64,000 nt of DNA, taken from NCBI RefSeq assembly GCF_004167675.1, contig NZ_SEZQ01000010.1; one strand, given 5' to 3'. This DNA comes from Aliivibrio finisterrensis_A. Lineage in GTDB: Bacteria; Pseudomonadota; Gammaproteobacteria; Enterobacterales; Vibrionaceae. The position numbers and the translations under genes were made by a program. The notes beneath the pieces were generated by a model. It saw only the letters and a list, made by a program, of their open reading frames with translations. It was not told the origin of the DNA and ran no database searches. Shown here piece after piece: positions 35,208 through 44,094 of the stretch; the first letter of the stretch is position 1, and the number at the start of each line of letters is the position of its first letter.

Positions 35208-35912
35208 TTACATGATGTGATGATCGGAGAGTAAATGCGACCATTCATTCTCTGACCAATGTATTTGTCTTTTGTTTACTTCTTTTTTAAATGATCGTTG
35301 CAATCGGCTCCAGTTACCTTGCTTCCAATTATCGCCTTTTTGTTGGTAGCATTTATCAAAATCAATTATCCAAACGTTATCTAAATCATCAATCAAAATG
35401 TTATGAATGTTTAAATCGCTGTGATTGACCTGCGCCGCATGCATTTTGCGAATTTCATTACCAATTTTTTGATACATCTCTTTTGATAATGGTTTTTCTT
35501 GTAAAATAGCGACAAGATCTCGTGCATTCGTGATCTTCTCACTTAATAAATCAGCTTGATAACAAAACGTTCGCTTAGTGGCTCGGGCGGCGATGGGTCT
35601 CGGCACATTGACACCGGCGGATCGCAGTACTTTTAGCAACTGAAACTCTTTATGGCTGCGTGTAGCTTCCCAACCAGTAAAAATGTAGTGATCTTTGATT
35701 AGCTTTCCAAACAACCCACCACGACGATAGTGGCGCAATGCTGCATCCATCTTATCTAATGCAATAAACCACGTGGTTCCGCGCCCTTGGGCTGACCCGA
35801 TGATTTTATCTTGTTGCTGCCAATACTCGGGTTCACAACATTGTTCTGGTGAGTCAGTTAAGATTGAGTCGTCATACCAAATGGTTTGTTTTTTGTTTTG
35901 AATTTTTTTCAT
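35208..35912 (-). CDS. kdkA: 3-deoxy-D-manno-octulosonate kinase
   Basis: Phosphorylates the single Kdo of the LPS inner core with ATP. The 234-aa protein has the protein-kinase-like core: ALRHYRRGGLFGKLIKDHYIF with GWEATRSHKEFQLL, then the catalytic loop VNHSDLNIHNILID and the metal-binding WIIDFDKCYQQ. It is divergent from opsX; the same kdkA/opsX pairing is known in Haemophilus influenzae. A type B repeat lies immediately upstream of the start codon. Confidence 0.93.
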   Translation of the reverse strand: MKKIQNKKQTIWYDDSILTDSPEQCCEPEYWQQQDKIIGSAQGRGTTWFIALDKMDAALRHYRRGGLFGKLIKDHYIFTGWEATRSHKEFQLLKVLRSAGVNVPRPIAARATKRTFCYQADLLSEKITNARDLVAILQEKPLSKEMYQKIGNEIRKMHAAQVNHSDLNIHNILIDDLDNVWIIDFDKCYQQKGDNWKQGNWSRLQRSFKKEVNKRQIHWSENEWSHLLSDHHIM

Positions 35913-35919
35913 ATAAAAG

Positions 35920-36040
35920 CCAAGGGTTCAGGTCGCTTCGCTTGCAGGGTTCAGGTCGCTTCGCGGTAATTACGACAATAACAGCTACTCCCCCTGAATC
36001 CTTTAAGGGAGCTTGCGACCGATCTGAATCCTGCGTTTTT
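35920..36040. repeat. Type B repeats between kdkA and opsX
   Basis: GGGTTCAGGTCGCTTCGCTT, GCAGGGTTCAGGTCGCTTCG, then after about 25 bp CCCCCTGAATCCTTTAAGGG and AGCTTGCGACCGATCTGAATC. The halves are inverted. Promoters of the two divergent genes must lie in or beside the repeat. Confidence 0.8.
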
Positions 36041-36105
36041 GCCATTTTACATTTATGAGCGTTAATAGCATAATTCTAACTCATTCTTTCTGGGTAAACA
36101 TCTCT

Positions 36106-37176
36106 ATGGCTTTATTCTCTTCTGCCCCTGACTCACTCTGTATATTACGCTTATCTGCTATTGGTGATGTGTGCCATGCTATTGCTGCAGTTCAAGCAAT
36201 TCAAAAAGAGTGGCCAACGACTAAGATCACTTGGATTGTGGGAAAAATAGAAGCGCAGCTAATTCATGATTTACCCAATATAACCGTGATCCCATTTGAT
36301 AAAAAATTGGGGTTAAAAGGCATGAAAGCAATATGGGCACAGCTGAGCAATCAACGTTTTGATGCACTGGTTCATATGCAATTAGCTTTACGTGCTAGTG
36401 TGTTAACACTTGGTATAAAAGCTAAATATAAAGTCGGTTTTAATCGCAAGCGCGCGAAAGAAGGCCAATGGCTTTTTACCAATCGCAAAATTGAAGATAC
36501 GGCCTCAGCGCATGTTCTAGATAGCTTCTACTCTTTTGTTGAATATCTTGGTGTGCCTAAAAGTGAACCGACATGGAATATTCCATTATCTGATGCAGAT
36601 TTAGCTTTTGTGAATTCACATATTCCAGCAGAAAAACCGTATGTGGTTATTTCACCTGCCGCAAGTAAAGACGAGAGAAATTGGCTTACTGAGCGCTATG
36701 CTCAATTATCTGACTGGTTTACCGCACAAGGCTACCAAGTGGTACTTTGTGGTTCGCCAAGTGATCGTGAAAAGCAACTTGGCAACAGTATCGAATCATT
36801 TGCCAACTCTCCACTTATTAATTTGATTGGTAAAACGTCATTAAAACAACTGACCGCTGTATTAAATAAAGCGGCTGTGGTCATTGCCCCTGATTCAGGC
36901 CCTGCACATATAGCTACAACACAAGATACTCCTGTAATAGGTTTGTATGGTCACAGCAACCCTAAACGTACGGGCCCATACAACAGCTTACCTTATGTGG
37001 TGAGTGTGTATGAACAACATGTAACGCAACAACAAAATAAGCCTATTAATGAGTTAAAATGGAGCACTCGCGTTAAAGGCGAGCACATAATGCAAGATAT
37101 TACTCTTGATATGGTTACTAACTCATTTCAGCAACTAGCAAGTACTTTCAATAGTACTGAAAAAGGGAATAAATAA
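36106..37176 (+). CDS. opsX: Heptosyltransferase I, OpsX type (GT9)
   Basis: Adds the first heptose to phosphorylated Kdo in the LPS core. The protein is GT9 with LCILRLSAIGDVCHAIAAVQ at the N-terminus, the WTIVGK-like ITWIVGKIEAQLI block, VGFNRKRAKEGQWLF, and donor-site motifs VVISPAASKDERNW and VIAPDSGPAHIATTQ. It is closer to Haemophilus OpsX than to enteric WaaC, which fits the adjacent kdkA. ATG 36106 gives a normal 356-aa length; an in-frame ATG at 36055 adds 17 residues and cannot be excluded because neither has a strong RBS. The stop overlaps the next start (TAATG). Confidence 0.88.
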   Translation: MALFSSAPDSLCILRLSAIGDVCHAIAAVQAIQKEWPTTKITWIVGKIEAQLIHDLPNITVIPFDKKLGLKGMKAIWAQLSNQRFDALVHMQLALRASVLTLGIKAKYKVGFNRKRAKEGQWLFTNRKIEDTASAHVLDSFYSFVEYLGVPKSEPTWNIPLSDADLAFVNSHIPAEKPYVVISPAASKDERNWLTERYAQLSDWFTAQGYQVVLCGSPSDREKQLGNSIESFANSPLINLIGKTSLKQLTAVLNKAAVVIAPDSGPAHIATTQDTPVIGLYGHSNPKRTGPYNSLPYVVSVYEQHVTQQQNKPINELKWSTRVKGEHIMQDITLDMVTNSFQQLASTFNSTEKGNK

Positions 37177-37958
37177 TGACAACATCATCTCCAACCTTAG
37201 CGGTTGCGCTTATTGTTAAAAATGAAGCAAAACATTTAAAAGCCTGTCTTGATACCGTTGCAGGGTGGGTTGATGAAATTGTGATAATGGACTCAGGTAG
37301 TACTGATTCGACTGAAACCATTGCTCGTGAATTTACTGATAAATTTATCATAAATAAAGAGTGGCCAGGGTTTGGTAAACAGCGTCAATTAGCACAACAG
37401 CACGTTACCTCCGATTATGTATTATGGCTTGATGCCGATGAGAGAGTCACTCCAGAGTTAAAAACTGAAATTTTAGCTGCCGTGAAAGCAAACAAAGCAA
37501 ATACCGCCTATAAAATAAACCGCTCAAGTTCTGCATTTGGAAAGTTTATTAAGCACTCTGGTTGGTCTCCTGATTGGGTTGTTCGTTTATATAAAACCAA
37601 TGAAACACAATATAGCGACTCTCTTGTACATGAAAGTGTCGTTATTCCAAACCACATTCAAGTCAACGCGTTAACTGGCCGTTTATTGCATTTCACATAC
37701 GATGCATTGCAGCAATATAATGCAAAAAATGTCATGTATATAAAATCTTGGGTCGACCAACGCGAAGGAAAAAAGAAAGGCTCACTCAGTGGTGCTTTTC
37801 TTCATGGCTTCTTTTGTTTTATCCGAATGTATATTTTAAAACGTGGTTTTTTGGATGGTAGACATGGCCTATTACTTGCCACATTAAGCGCAAGTGTGAC
37901 ATTTAATCGTTATGCTGATCTCTGGCTGCGAGATTACAATAAATCAAACAAGGAATAA
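37176..37958 (+). CDS. waaE: WaaE/LgtF-type GT2 glucosyltransferase (inner core)
   Basis: A 260-aa family 2 transferase that in relatives adds a beta-1,4-glucose to heptose I of the LPS core. It has the GT2 start LAVALIVKNEAKHLKACLDT, DEIVIMDSGSTDSTETIARE, the DXD-type VLWLDADERVTPEL, and SGWSPDWVVRLYK with the conserved LVHESV. TAATG overlaps at both ends link it tightly to opsX and the GT4 gene. Gene order with coaD is the same as in many gammaproteobacteria (kdtX-coaD). Confidence 0.92.
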   Translation: MTTSSPTLAVALIVKNEAKHLKACLDTVAGWVDEIVIMDSGSTDSTETIAREFTDKFIINKEWPGFGKQRQLAQQHVTSDYVLWLDADERVTPELKTEILAAVKANKANTAYKINRSSSAFGKFIKHSGWSPDWVVRLYKTNETQYSDSLVHESVVIPNHIQVNALTGRLLHFTYDALQQYNAKNVMYIKSWVDQREGKKKGSLSGAFLHGFFCFIRMYILKRGFLDGRHGLLLATLSASVTFNRYADLWLRDYNKSNKE

Positions 37959-38989
37959 TGATGAAAATTTATCATGTTAACCTTGCTCGTGGTTTCAGTG
38001 GCGGAGAACAACAAACCCTCGCACTTATCCAACAACATCTAAAAGAAAAGCAAAATATCGCAGTCATTGCTCTGGCTAACAGCCCTTTTTATAAGGCGGT
38101 ATCTGATTTAGGCTGCGAAGTTATTACTGTTCGACATTACCTACTAGGCCACACGATTTCTCTTCCAAAAGACGCGGTTTTGCATGTTCATGAGGGCCAT
38201 GCTATCTATTGGGCTGCACTTCAACATAAAGTCAGTCAAACGCCTTATATCATTACTCGACGTTTAGACAATCCTATTAAGAAAAAATGGCTCACTACTT
38301 TTGCGTATTCAAATGCAGCGGCCATTGTTGGGATCAGCACTTGTGTTTCTGAGGTAGTCCGACAACGCCTTCCGCAACAACATATTGTGACGATTCCTGA
38401 TTCACCAGTTACTTACCCGATCAATCATTCTGAAGTTGCTAACATTAGGGAGCGATTTAAGGGTAAATTTTTGGTGATACAAGCCGGTAATATGATCCCT
38501 CATAAAGGGTTTGATGTCACCGTTAGCGCCGCAATGCTACTGAAAGATCCTCGTGTTCATCTCTGTTTATTGGGAGATGGAAAACAACGCGGTGAACTCG
38601 AAAAGCAAGCTTCTGAATTAACTAATATTTCGTTTATGGGTCGCCAACATAATATGGGTGACTGGTTTGCTGCTGCAGATTTGTTAATCCACCCATCTTA
38701 TACTGAAGGGCTCGGGTCTGTGATTTTAGAAGGCATGAGTACAGGGCTTCCTGCTATTGGTTCGCGTGCAGGAGGGATCCCTGACATTATTGAACATGAA
38801 AAATCAGGGCTACTTATCGAGCCGGGTAACTCTGTAGAACTGGCAGAAAACATTGAAAAAATAGCTAATAATGCCACGCTAAAAGAGCACTTAATTGAAG
38901 GTGGGCGTGAAAAATTAACCGCCTTTATGATTGAGCATACTGCGGCTCTGTATTTCAAGGTTTACCAACGAGCTTTACAACATGACTAA
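37958..38989 (+). CDS. Glycosyltransferase family 4, LPS core
   Basis: A 343-aa GT-B enzyme. N-terminal acceptor lobe: KIYHVNLARGFSGGEQQTLA. C-terminal donor lobe: VIQAGNMIPHKGFDVTVSAA, LIHPSYTEGLGSVILEGMST (the EX7E-type motif) and GIPDIIEHEKSGLLIEPG. Two ATGs are adjacent at the start; the first overlaps the waaE stop. It overlaps coaD by 8 bases. It probably extends the inner core; sugar and linkage cannot be read from sequence. Confidence 0.9.
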   Translation: MMKIYHVNLARGFSGGEQQTLALIQQHLKEKQNIAVIALANSPFYKAVSDLGCEVITVRHYLLGHTISLPKDAVLHVHEGHAIYWAALQHKVSQTPYIITRRLDNPIKKKWLTTFAYSNAAAIVGISTCVSEVVRQRLPQQHIVTIPDSPVTYPINHSEVANIRERFKGKFLVIQAGNMIPHKGFDVTVSAAMLLKDPRVHLCLLGDGKQRGELEKQASELTNISFMGRQHNMGDWFAAADLLIHPSYTEGLGSVILEGMSTGLPAIGSRAGGIPDIIEHEKSGLLIEPGNSVELAENIEKIANNATLKEHLIEGGREKLTAFMIEHTAALYFKVYQRALQHD

Positions 38990-39461
38990 ATTAACGCTTT
39001 ATCCTGGCACTTTTGATCCAATCACTAATGGGCATTTAGATTTAATTAAACGCTCTGCCGCCATGTTTGATCACATTATTGTGGCGGTGGCGGCCAGTCC
39101 GAGTAAAAAGACTTTATTTACGCTCGATGAGCGCGTTCAATTGGTGCAAGACGTGACTCAGGATCTGCCAAACGTGTCCGTTGAGGGTTTCTCTGGACTA
39201 ATGGTGGATTTTGCAAAAGAAAAAGAGGCGAACTTACTGGTTCGAGGCTTAAGAACCACGATGGATTTTGAGTATGAATTTGGCTTAACTAGTATGTATC
39301 GTAAGCTAATGCCGGAGTTAGAGAGTGTATTTCTTACGCCTTCTGAAGAGTATGCTTTTCTCTCTTCGACCATTGTTCGCGAAGTGGCATTACATGGGGG
39401 AAGTGTGGAAGCCTTTGTTCCTTCTGTGGTAAATCACGCATTACAGCATAAAGTAAAGTAA
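38982..39461 (+). CDS. coaD: Phosphopantetheine adenylyltransferase
   Basis: Makes dephospho-CoA from 4'-phosphopantetheine and ATP. The 159-aa protein starts at ATG 38982 (TKLTLYPGTFDPITNGHLDL), giving the family length and the nucleotidyl-transferase T/HxGH motif TNGH; the RGLRTTMDFEYEF and EYAFLSSTIVREVALHGG blocks are also standard. It overlaps the GT4 gene, the usual kdt/waa-coaD arrangement. Confidence 0.97.
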   Translation: MTKLTLYPGTFDPITNGHLDLIKRSAAMFDHIIVAVAASPSKKTLFTLDERVQLVQDVTQDLPNVSVEGFSGLMVDFAKEKEANLLVRGLRTTMDFEYEFGLTSMYRKLMPELESVFLTPSEEYAFLSSTIVREVALHGGSVEAFVPSVVNHALQHKVK

Positions 39462-39487
39462 AGTCACCAGTTTAATGCCCAAACAAA

Positions 39488-39508
39488 GGCCACTCAAAAT
39501 AAGTGGCC
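39488..39508. terminator. Hairpin between convergent coaD and LtaS-like genes
   Basis: GGCCACT (39488-39494) pairs with AGTGGCC (39502-39508), loop CAAAATA; flanked by AAA and TATG. It is likely a shared terminator, though without a long T tract. Confidence 0.5.
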
Positions 39509-39519
39509 TATGATTACAA

Positions 39520-41499
39520 TTAATGAGCGCCTTTTACTTGACTATTGATGTATAAGGTTTGCAATGTGTGGTAATCATTATCTAAAAGCTTACCGTTATT
39601 TGGAATCGATTCAGGGGTTATCGCCACCTCTGATGCCCATGGATATAATCGATCTGGCTGGTTATTTATATATATCCCCTGCTCTATCAACGTCATTTCT
39701 GGGTTATAACCAAATCGGTTTGTATCCGCTGTGCTCAACATATTCTCTCCACCTAAGCTGTAATACGTCGCTTCTGACAAGCTGAATGCATACAAGGTTG
39801 GGAAGATATCTTTGTGTGACCCTACGCGTTTTTCATCATAAAGATATGGCACTTGCTGTTGTATTTTTTCAGGCACATACAGATAAAATGGCACAGCATT
39901 GATGATGGCTAGATCATCTGGGTACTGCATCGTAAACCCTCTTAATTTATGATCCCCCGTCGCTGCTATTAGAGTTGAGTCTCCTAATGAAGATTGCTTA
40001 ATATCAGCAATAAATTCACCGAGTGCGTTATTGGCGTATTGATACGTTTCCAACAATCGCATCGCTTCCTCTTCGCCTTTTTGCATACGTCCTAATAATT
40101 GCTCACTCACTTTTAGTGGCTTAATATCATAATTTTTTGGCACTTCATAAGGCGTATGATTGGTTATCGTTAAGATATAAATCATCAGCGGTTGCGTGGC
40201 TTCTTTTAGCTCTTTTTCAGCTAATTTGAAGGCATATTCATCTGAAAGCCCCCACTCACCACGAAACGCTTCCGCTTCAGGAAAGGCTTTTAATATGGCA
40301 TTTTCATCTAAGATCTCATCAAAGCCTTGTGCTGGTAAGTAGTTTGCTACATTACGCCACATGCCATTGGTTGCAGTGATAAACAGCGTTTTGTAGCCTG
40401 CGTTTTTATATGGTCGTGCGGCCGCGGCGGCAACTTCCACTTTTTGAGCGGAGGAGTGACTGATGGTTGGTACATTACTTTGCCCTAGCATGTTAACCAA
40501 TGAGTTGATCGTTGCTGGAGTTTCCGCTAAAAATCGTTTAAAAACAAAATCTGATTCAAATGCAGGTCGTAACTCACCTAATAAATCATTCTCAGGGTAA
40601 TTATCTTCAACCAACACATTGGTGCCCATGCCCTCCATTAATGCCATCACGACATGAGGTTTATTTTGCGCTAAATAAGGATTTTTTGGGGTGATAAATT
40701 GGCCATTAGCATTGCCTACTACTTTATTAAATTGCGCTTCTAGTTCAGATTGGCTGACTGAGTGAAATTGACTCTGTTTTTTATAATCACTTTTTGCCCA
40801 TTCTAACGCAATAATGCCATTTGGAGTAATGCTGTTCAGCACTTTATAATCAGAGACTTGTGCGTGATAACGTTTTAATGGGTGAGAGCCTAAGGTGCCT
40901 CTGGCAAAGAAAAAGATCGTCAATATCATCACGATAATAGACACCGTTGTCATGCCTTTATGCTGTGGTTTCCATGCCCACTGCTGCATTTTCTTCACCG
41001 CTGCACGAACTAACATGGCGAAAACAAACGCTACAACGCCACTGCTAACAAACGAGATAAAAATAGGGTAATCGGCCCATGCATTGGCTAATACGGCTTG
41101 AGTATCATCATCCGCCAATCCAAATACAAAGACATCAATATAGTTTCCGTAAGTCAGGTAATAATAGTAATTACCAATAGAAAAACTGGTGACAATAAAA
41201 AAGATAAGTCCTGCGTACCATGGGATCACTGTTGAAAAGGTACGATAAAGACGAGGAAATGCGGCAACGGCTAAACCAATTAAGAACAGCGGAGCAAAAC
41301 CGATTGCTGCAATTTTTAAATCAAAGCGTAAACCGGTAAATAAAGCACGCCATAGATCGCCCCCTCGGTGTACTAATTCTGTCATGTCGCCAATATTAGC
41401 AAGGAAGACTAATCGACTTACAGACATTATGGCTGTGGCAATAAAAACAGATAACCAAATGGTTCTACTGAGTTGTTTGAAATTTTGTTGGAAGTTCAT
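39520..41499 (-). CDS. LtaS-family phosphoglycerol transferase/sulfatase membrane protein
   Basis: A 659-aa inner-membrane protein with about five N-terminal transmembrane segments (to about residue 190) and a periplasmic alkaline-phosphatase-fold domain. The nucleophile region VMALMEGMGTNVLVED (Thr after MEGMG), the later AATGDHKLRGFTMQYPDD and the NSLVNMLGQSNVPTISHSS block place it in the lipoteichoic acid synthase / OpgB family. Gram-negative members transfer phosphoglycerol or phosphoethanolamine to glycans. ATG 41499 (NFQQNF) is preferred over an upstream start that would overlap mutM. The target glycan is unknown. Confidence 0.88.
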   Translation of the reverse strand: MNFQQNFKQLSRTIWLSVFIATAIMSVSRLVFLANIGDMTELVHRGGDLWRALFTGLRFDLKIAAIGFAPLFLIGLAVAAFPRLYRTFSTVIPWYAGLIFFIVTSFSIGNYYYYLTYGNYIDVFVFGLADDDTQAVLANAWADYPIFISFVSSGVVAFVFAMLVRAAVKKMQQWAWKPQHKGMTTVSIIVMILTIFFFARGTLGSHPLKRYHAQVSDYKVLNSITPNGIIALEWAKSDYKKQSQFHSVSQSELEAQFNKVVGNANGQFITPKNPYLAQNKPHVVMALMEGMGTNVLVEDNYPENDLLGELRPAFESDFVFKRFLAETPATINSLVNMLGQSNVPTISHSSAQKVEVAAAAARPYKNAGYKTLFITATNGMWRNVANYLPAQGFDEILDENAILKAFPEAEAFRGEWGLSDEYAFKLAEKELKEATQPLMIYILTITNHTPYEVPKNYDIKPLKVSEQLLGRMQKGEEEAMRLLETYQYANNALGEFIADIKQSSLGDSTLIAATGDHKLRGFTMQYPDDLAIINAVPFYLYVPEKIQQQVPYLYDEKRVGSHKDIFPTLYAFSLSEATYYSLGGENMLSTADTNRFGYNPEMTLIEQGIYINNQPDRLYPWASEVAITPESIPNNGKLLDNDYHTLQTLYINSQVKGAH

Positions 41500-41506
41500 G
41501 GTTTCT

Positions 41507-42331
41507 CTATTTTGTTTTAGGTAATGGTTGGCACTTATCACACCAAAATGTATTTCGTTGTCCTATTTTCTCTTCTTGGATGAGAGATTTACAAATTAGG
41601 CACAGTTTATTGGCTCTACCATACACACGCAACTCTTGTGCAAAGTACCCAGGTTTGCCATCGACTTGGTTAAAGTCTTTTAAGGTAGTTCCACCTTGCT
41701 TAATTGCGGTTTCAAGTACGTTTTTAATTTCACTAATCAGTGTTGTGATTTGCTTTGGTTTTAATGAACCGACGGGTGTTTTGGGGTGTATTTTTGCCAT
41801 AAATAGGGATTCGCTAGCGTAGATATTACCCACCCCCACCACAACAGCGTTGTTCATAATAAACTGTTTTACGACCGTTTTTTTACTCTTTGCTTTTTCT
41901 GCGAAATAATCCGCAGTGAATGCATCAGTTAAAGGCTCTGGGCCAAGTTTGGCAAGCACGTCATGCTCTACACCAACTTCGCTATATAACCAAGCACCAA
42001 ACTTACGTGGATCGTTATAACGAAGAAGTTTGCCATTATCTAATACAAGATCCACATGATCGTGTTTTGCTGATGGGATCGCTTCATCGAGTATACGTAA
42101 ACTACCTGACATACCAAGGTGAATAATGGCTGTGCCTTCTGGAGTGTCTATCATTAAGTATTTAGCACGACGACGAATGGATTGAATTCTTTGCCCTACG
42201 AGTTTTTGTAGCTCTTGTGGGATCGGCCAGCGGAGTTTATCTGTTCTGACAGTGATCGCTTTGATGGTTTGGCCTTGTAGGTGTGGAGTTATGCCTAGGC
42301 GACTGGTTTCGACTTCTGGTAGTTCTGGCAT
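41507..42331 (-). CDS. mutM: Formamidopyrimidine-DNA glycosylase (Fpg)
   Basis: Excises oxidised purines such as 8-oxoguanine and cleaves the AP site. 274 aa from ATG 42331, which places the catalytic Pro-Glu at residues 1-2 of the processed protein (MPELPEVETSRLGI). The HhH/H2TH region (AVVVGVGNIYASESLFMAKI) and a C-terminal zinc finger (CLICKSLIQEE ... FWCDKCQ) are present. Reading frames extending upstream of this ATG run into a type C repeat and are not credible. Confidence 0.97.
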   Translation of the reverse strand: MPELPEVETSRLGITPHLQGQTIKAITVRTDKLRWPIPQELQKLVGQRIQSIRRRAKYLMIDTPEGTAIIHLGMSGSLRILDEAIPSAKHDHVDLVLDNGKLLRYNDPRKFGAWLYSEVGVEHDVLAKLGPEPLTDAFTADYFAEKAKSKKTVVKQFIMNNAVVVGVGNIYASESLFMAKIHPKTPVGSLKPKQITTLISEIKNVLETAIKQGGTTLKDFNQVDGKPGYFAQELRVYGRANKLCLICKSLIQEEKIGQRNTFWCDKCQPLPKTK

Positions 42332-42349
42332 TTTTGATCCTTTGATAAA

Positions 42350-42612
42350 TAGACGCAACAAGTTGCTTGAGAACGCTTCGCTTAAGACGGACTTCGTCCT
42401 AAAGAAAATCAAAAGCAGAACTGCACATCATTTTTATATGTTTACTAGCAACCCCTCCCAGCCTCCCCTTATATTTACTTTATCAGTCAAGTAACTATAT
42501 CGATAAAGGGGAGGAGCCAGAAGCAACAGCCTCTAAACTCTAGCGTTACTCTCCTTAATCCTTAAGGACAAAATCCGCCCTTAAGCGAAGTGCCCTCAAG
42601 GCGAAGCCTCCT
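42350..42612. repeat. Type C - type D-like - type C repeat cluster
   Basis: Type C: GACGCAACAAGTTGCTTGAG, AACGCTTCGCTTAAGACGG, ACTTCGTCC (42352-42402). D-like: AACCCCTCCCAGCCTCCCCT ... ATCGATAAAGGGGAGGAGCC (42450-42520). A second C in inverted orientation: CCTTAAGGACAAAATCCGCC, CTTAAGCGAAGTGCCC (42559-42600). Fills the mutM upstream spacer; no gene. Confidence 0.7.
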
Positions 42613-42618
42613 GCTCTT

Positions 42619-43074
42619 CTATTTAAACAAATACCCTTCTTCCGCACTAACAGCAATCCATTCACTCTGCCAGTTCTGCATCATCCAAAAATTTGGGGCT
42701 TGGTAGATAGTCACACGCTGTGGCTCTTCTTGATTTTCTAGCCACACTTCTACCGTGCTTGGTGCGGGTAATTTGGTTTTGAGTACTTTCACTGATTCTT
42801 CATTTAGTACGGTGCCTTCAAGAGTAAACCAACGTTCAATAAGTTTGCTATCTTGAACTGACGAATCTGAAACAACATCATAATCTGCAAAGTGCATCTT
42901 TTGGATAGCGTTAGCACCTTCAAATAAAGGCTGTACACCAGTGACTACTTCTACTTGTTGTTCTGGTTCAAGTAGGTAGGTTTTGATCAGCTGTGGGGCT
43001 TGTAGTACGCCAATAAAGAGTAATACAAAGATAATCAACATGTTGTTGTATTTGCGGCGTGATGGTCTTTTCAT
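42619..43074 (-). CDS. Conserved hypothetical protein with one membrane anchor
   Basis: 151 aa, not recognised as a named family. A basic N-terminus (KRPSRRKYN) precedes one hydrophobic helix (MLIIFVLLFIGVLQA), so the protein is probably anchored in the inner membrane with a periplasmic domain of about 120 residues. That domain is beta-like with several Trp (QNWQSEWIAV) and no cysteines or catalytic motif. It lies between mutM and rpmG, flanked by repeat clusters on both sides, so it is likely transcribed alone. Confidence 0.7.
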   Translation of the reverse strand: MKRPSRRKYNNMLIIFVLLFIGVLQAPQLIKTYLLEPEQQVEVVTGVQPLFEGANAIQKMHFADYDVVSDSSVQDSKLIERWFTLEGTVLNEESVKVLKTKLPAPSTVEVWLENQEEPQRVTIYQAPNFWMMQNWQSEWIAVSAEEGYLFK

Positions 43075-43089
43075 TTTAAATCCTTTTTT

Positions 43090-43412
43090 AAAAGCAGAGT
43101 TCAGAATTAACCCTTGTTGTTACTACTTTCACCATACGGCTCCTCCCCCTTTATAAGGGGGAGGCTGGGAGGGGGTCAAGAGCTAACAGAGAATGATCTA
43201 GTTAGTTATGTAATCGATTTTACCTTCATCGTAATAACCCCTCCCTAACCCTCCCCTTATTAAGGGGAGGGAACTGTATATTTGTCGCTGTAATAACAGT
43301 AAACTCCTCTGCAACTCTGCAAGCGAAGCGTTCTAAATTCTAGCTCTACCTCTTTTGATCTTATAGGAGCGAAGCGGTCTAGTTAGCATCGCGTATAGTT
43401 TCTAGTTTCTTC
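43090..43412. repeat. Full type D element (about 43137-43283) with B and A repeats
   Basis: The D element reads CTCCTCCCCCTTTATAAGGG, GGAGGCTGGGAGGGGGTCAAG ... ACCCCTCCCTAACCCTCCCC, TTATTAAGGGGAGGGAACTG. It is followed by B-like TCTGCAAGCGAAGCGTTCT and A-type ATCTTATAGGAGCGAAGCGG, TCTAGTTAGCATCGCGTATAG, TTTCTAG. The 405-bp gap contains no gene. Confidence 0.8.
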
Positions 43413-43417
43413 CGCGC

Positions 43418-43446
43418 AAAAAAAAACCCAGCAACAAGGCTGGGTT
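43418..43446 (-). terminator. Rho-independent terminator of rpmB-rpmG
   Basis: On the minus strand AACCCAGC-CTTGTT-GCTGGGTT is followed by a nine-T run (43426-43418). Placed about 35 bp after the rpmG stop. Confidence 0.9.
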
Positions 43447-43480
43447 TTCAATATTATCAAAGTTGCAATCAGTAATCGAA

Positions 43481-43648
43481 TTACTTGATTTTAGCTTCTT
43501 TGTAAAGAACGTGCTGACGTACAACAGGATCAAATTTTTTGATCTCCATTTTGCCAGGCATGTTACGTTTGTTCTTATCTGTTGTGTAGAAGTGACCAGT
43601 GTTAGCAGTTGATACTAACTTGATTTTCTCACGTGCGCCTTTAGCCAT
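43481..43648 (-). CDS. rpmG: 50S ribosomal protein L33
   Basis: A 55-aa ribosomal protein: AKGAREKIKLVSTANTGHFY, then TTDKNKRNMPGKMEIKKFDP, ending YKEAKIK. It is the Cys-free form, without the zinc-binding CxxC pairs found in some L33 variants, so it does not report zinc status. An AGAGGA Shine-Dalgarno lies before the ATG. It is 14 bp downstream of rpmB, the usual operon, and ends at a strong terminator. Confidence 0.95.
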   Translation of the reverse strand: MAKGAREKIKLVSTANTGHFYTTDKNKRNMPGKMEIKKFDPVVRQHVLYKEAKIK

Positions 43649-43662
43649 TTTTCAGATTCCTC

Positions 43663-43899
43663 TTAAACGTTCTCGCCACGAGCACGCATATCTGCAAGAA
43701 CGGTATCAATACCTTTCTTATCAATGATACGCATACCTTTAGCGGTAAGACGAAGTTTAACGAAGCGTTTTTCGCTTTCTACCCAGAAACGATGAGTTTG
43801 TAGGTTCGGCAGAAAACGACGCTTGGTGGCATTTTTTGCGTGTGAGCGGTTGTTACCAACTGCAGGACGCTTACCAGTTACTTGGCATACTCGGGACAT
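43663..43899 (-). CDS. rpmB: 50S ribosomal protein L28
   Basis: A 78-aa large-subunit protein, starting SRVCQVTGKRPAVGNNRSHA and continuing NATKRRFLPNLQTHRFWVES, ending ADMRARGENV. ATG 43899 gives the exact family start; the longer frame upstream adds five unlikely residues. It is the first gene of the rpmB-rpmG operon; the promoter should lie in 43900-44060. Confidence 0.96.
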   Translation of the reverse strand: MSRVCQVTGKRPAVGNNRSHAKNATKRRFLPNLQTHRFWVESEKRFVKLRLTAKGMRIIDKKGIDTVLADMRARGENV

Positions 43900-44094
43900 T
43901 GCTGTCTTCTCCAAATCGTTTCAGCTCGATATCACCTTGGTGGCAAAAAACCACTAGATATTTCAAATGAAATAACTAATTCAAGGCTATCAAAGGTCGC
44001 GCATTATACTAACTGAATGCGCATTGCTCAAGACCCAAAGGGATCCTTTTTACTGTTTTTTGTGTTTTTTTTATTCAATCGGTAAAAAAAACAC

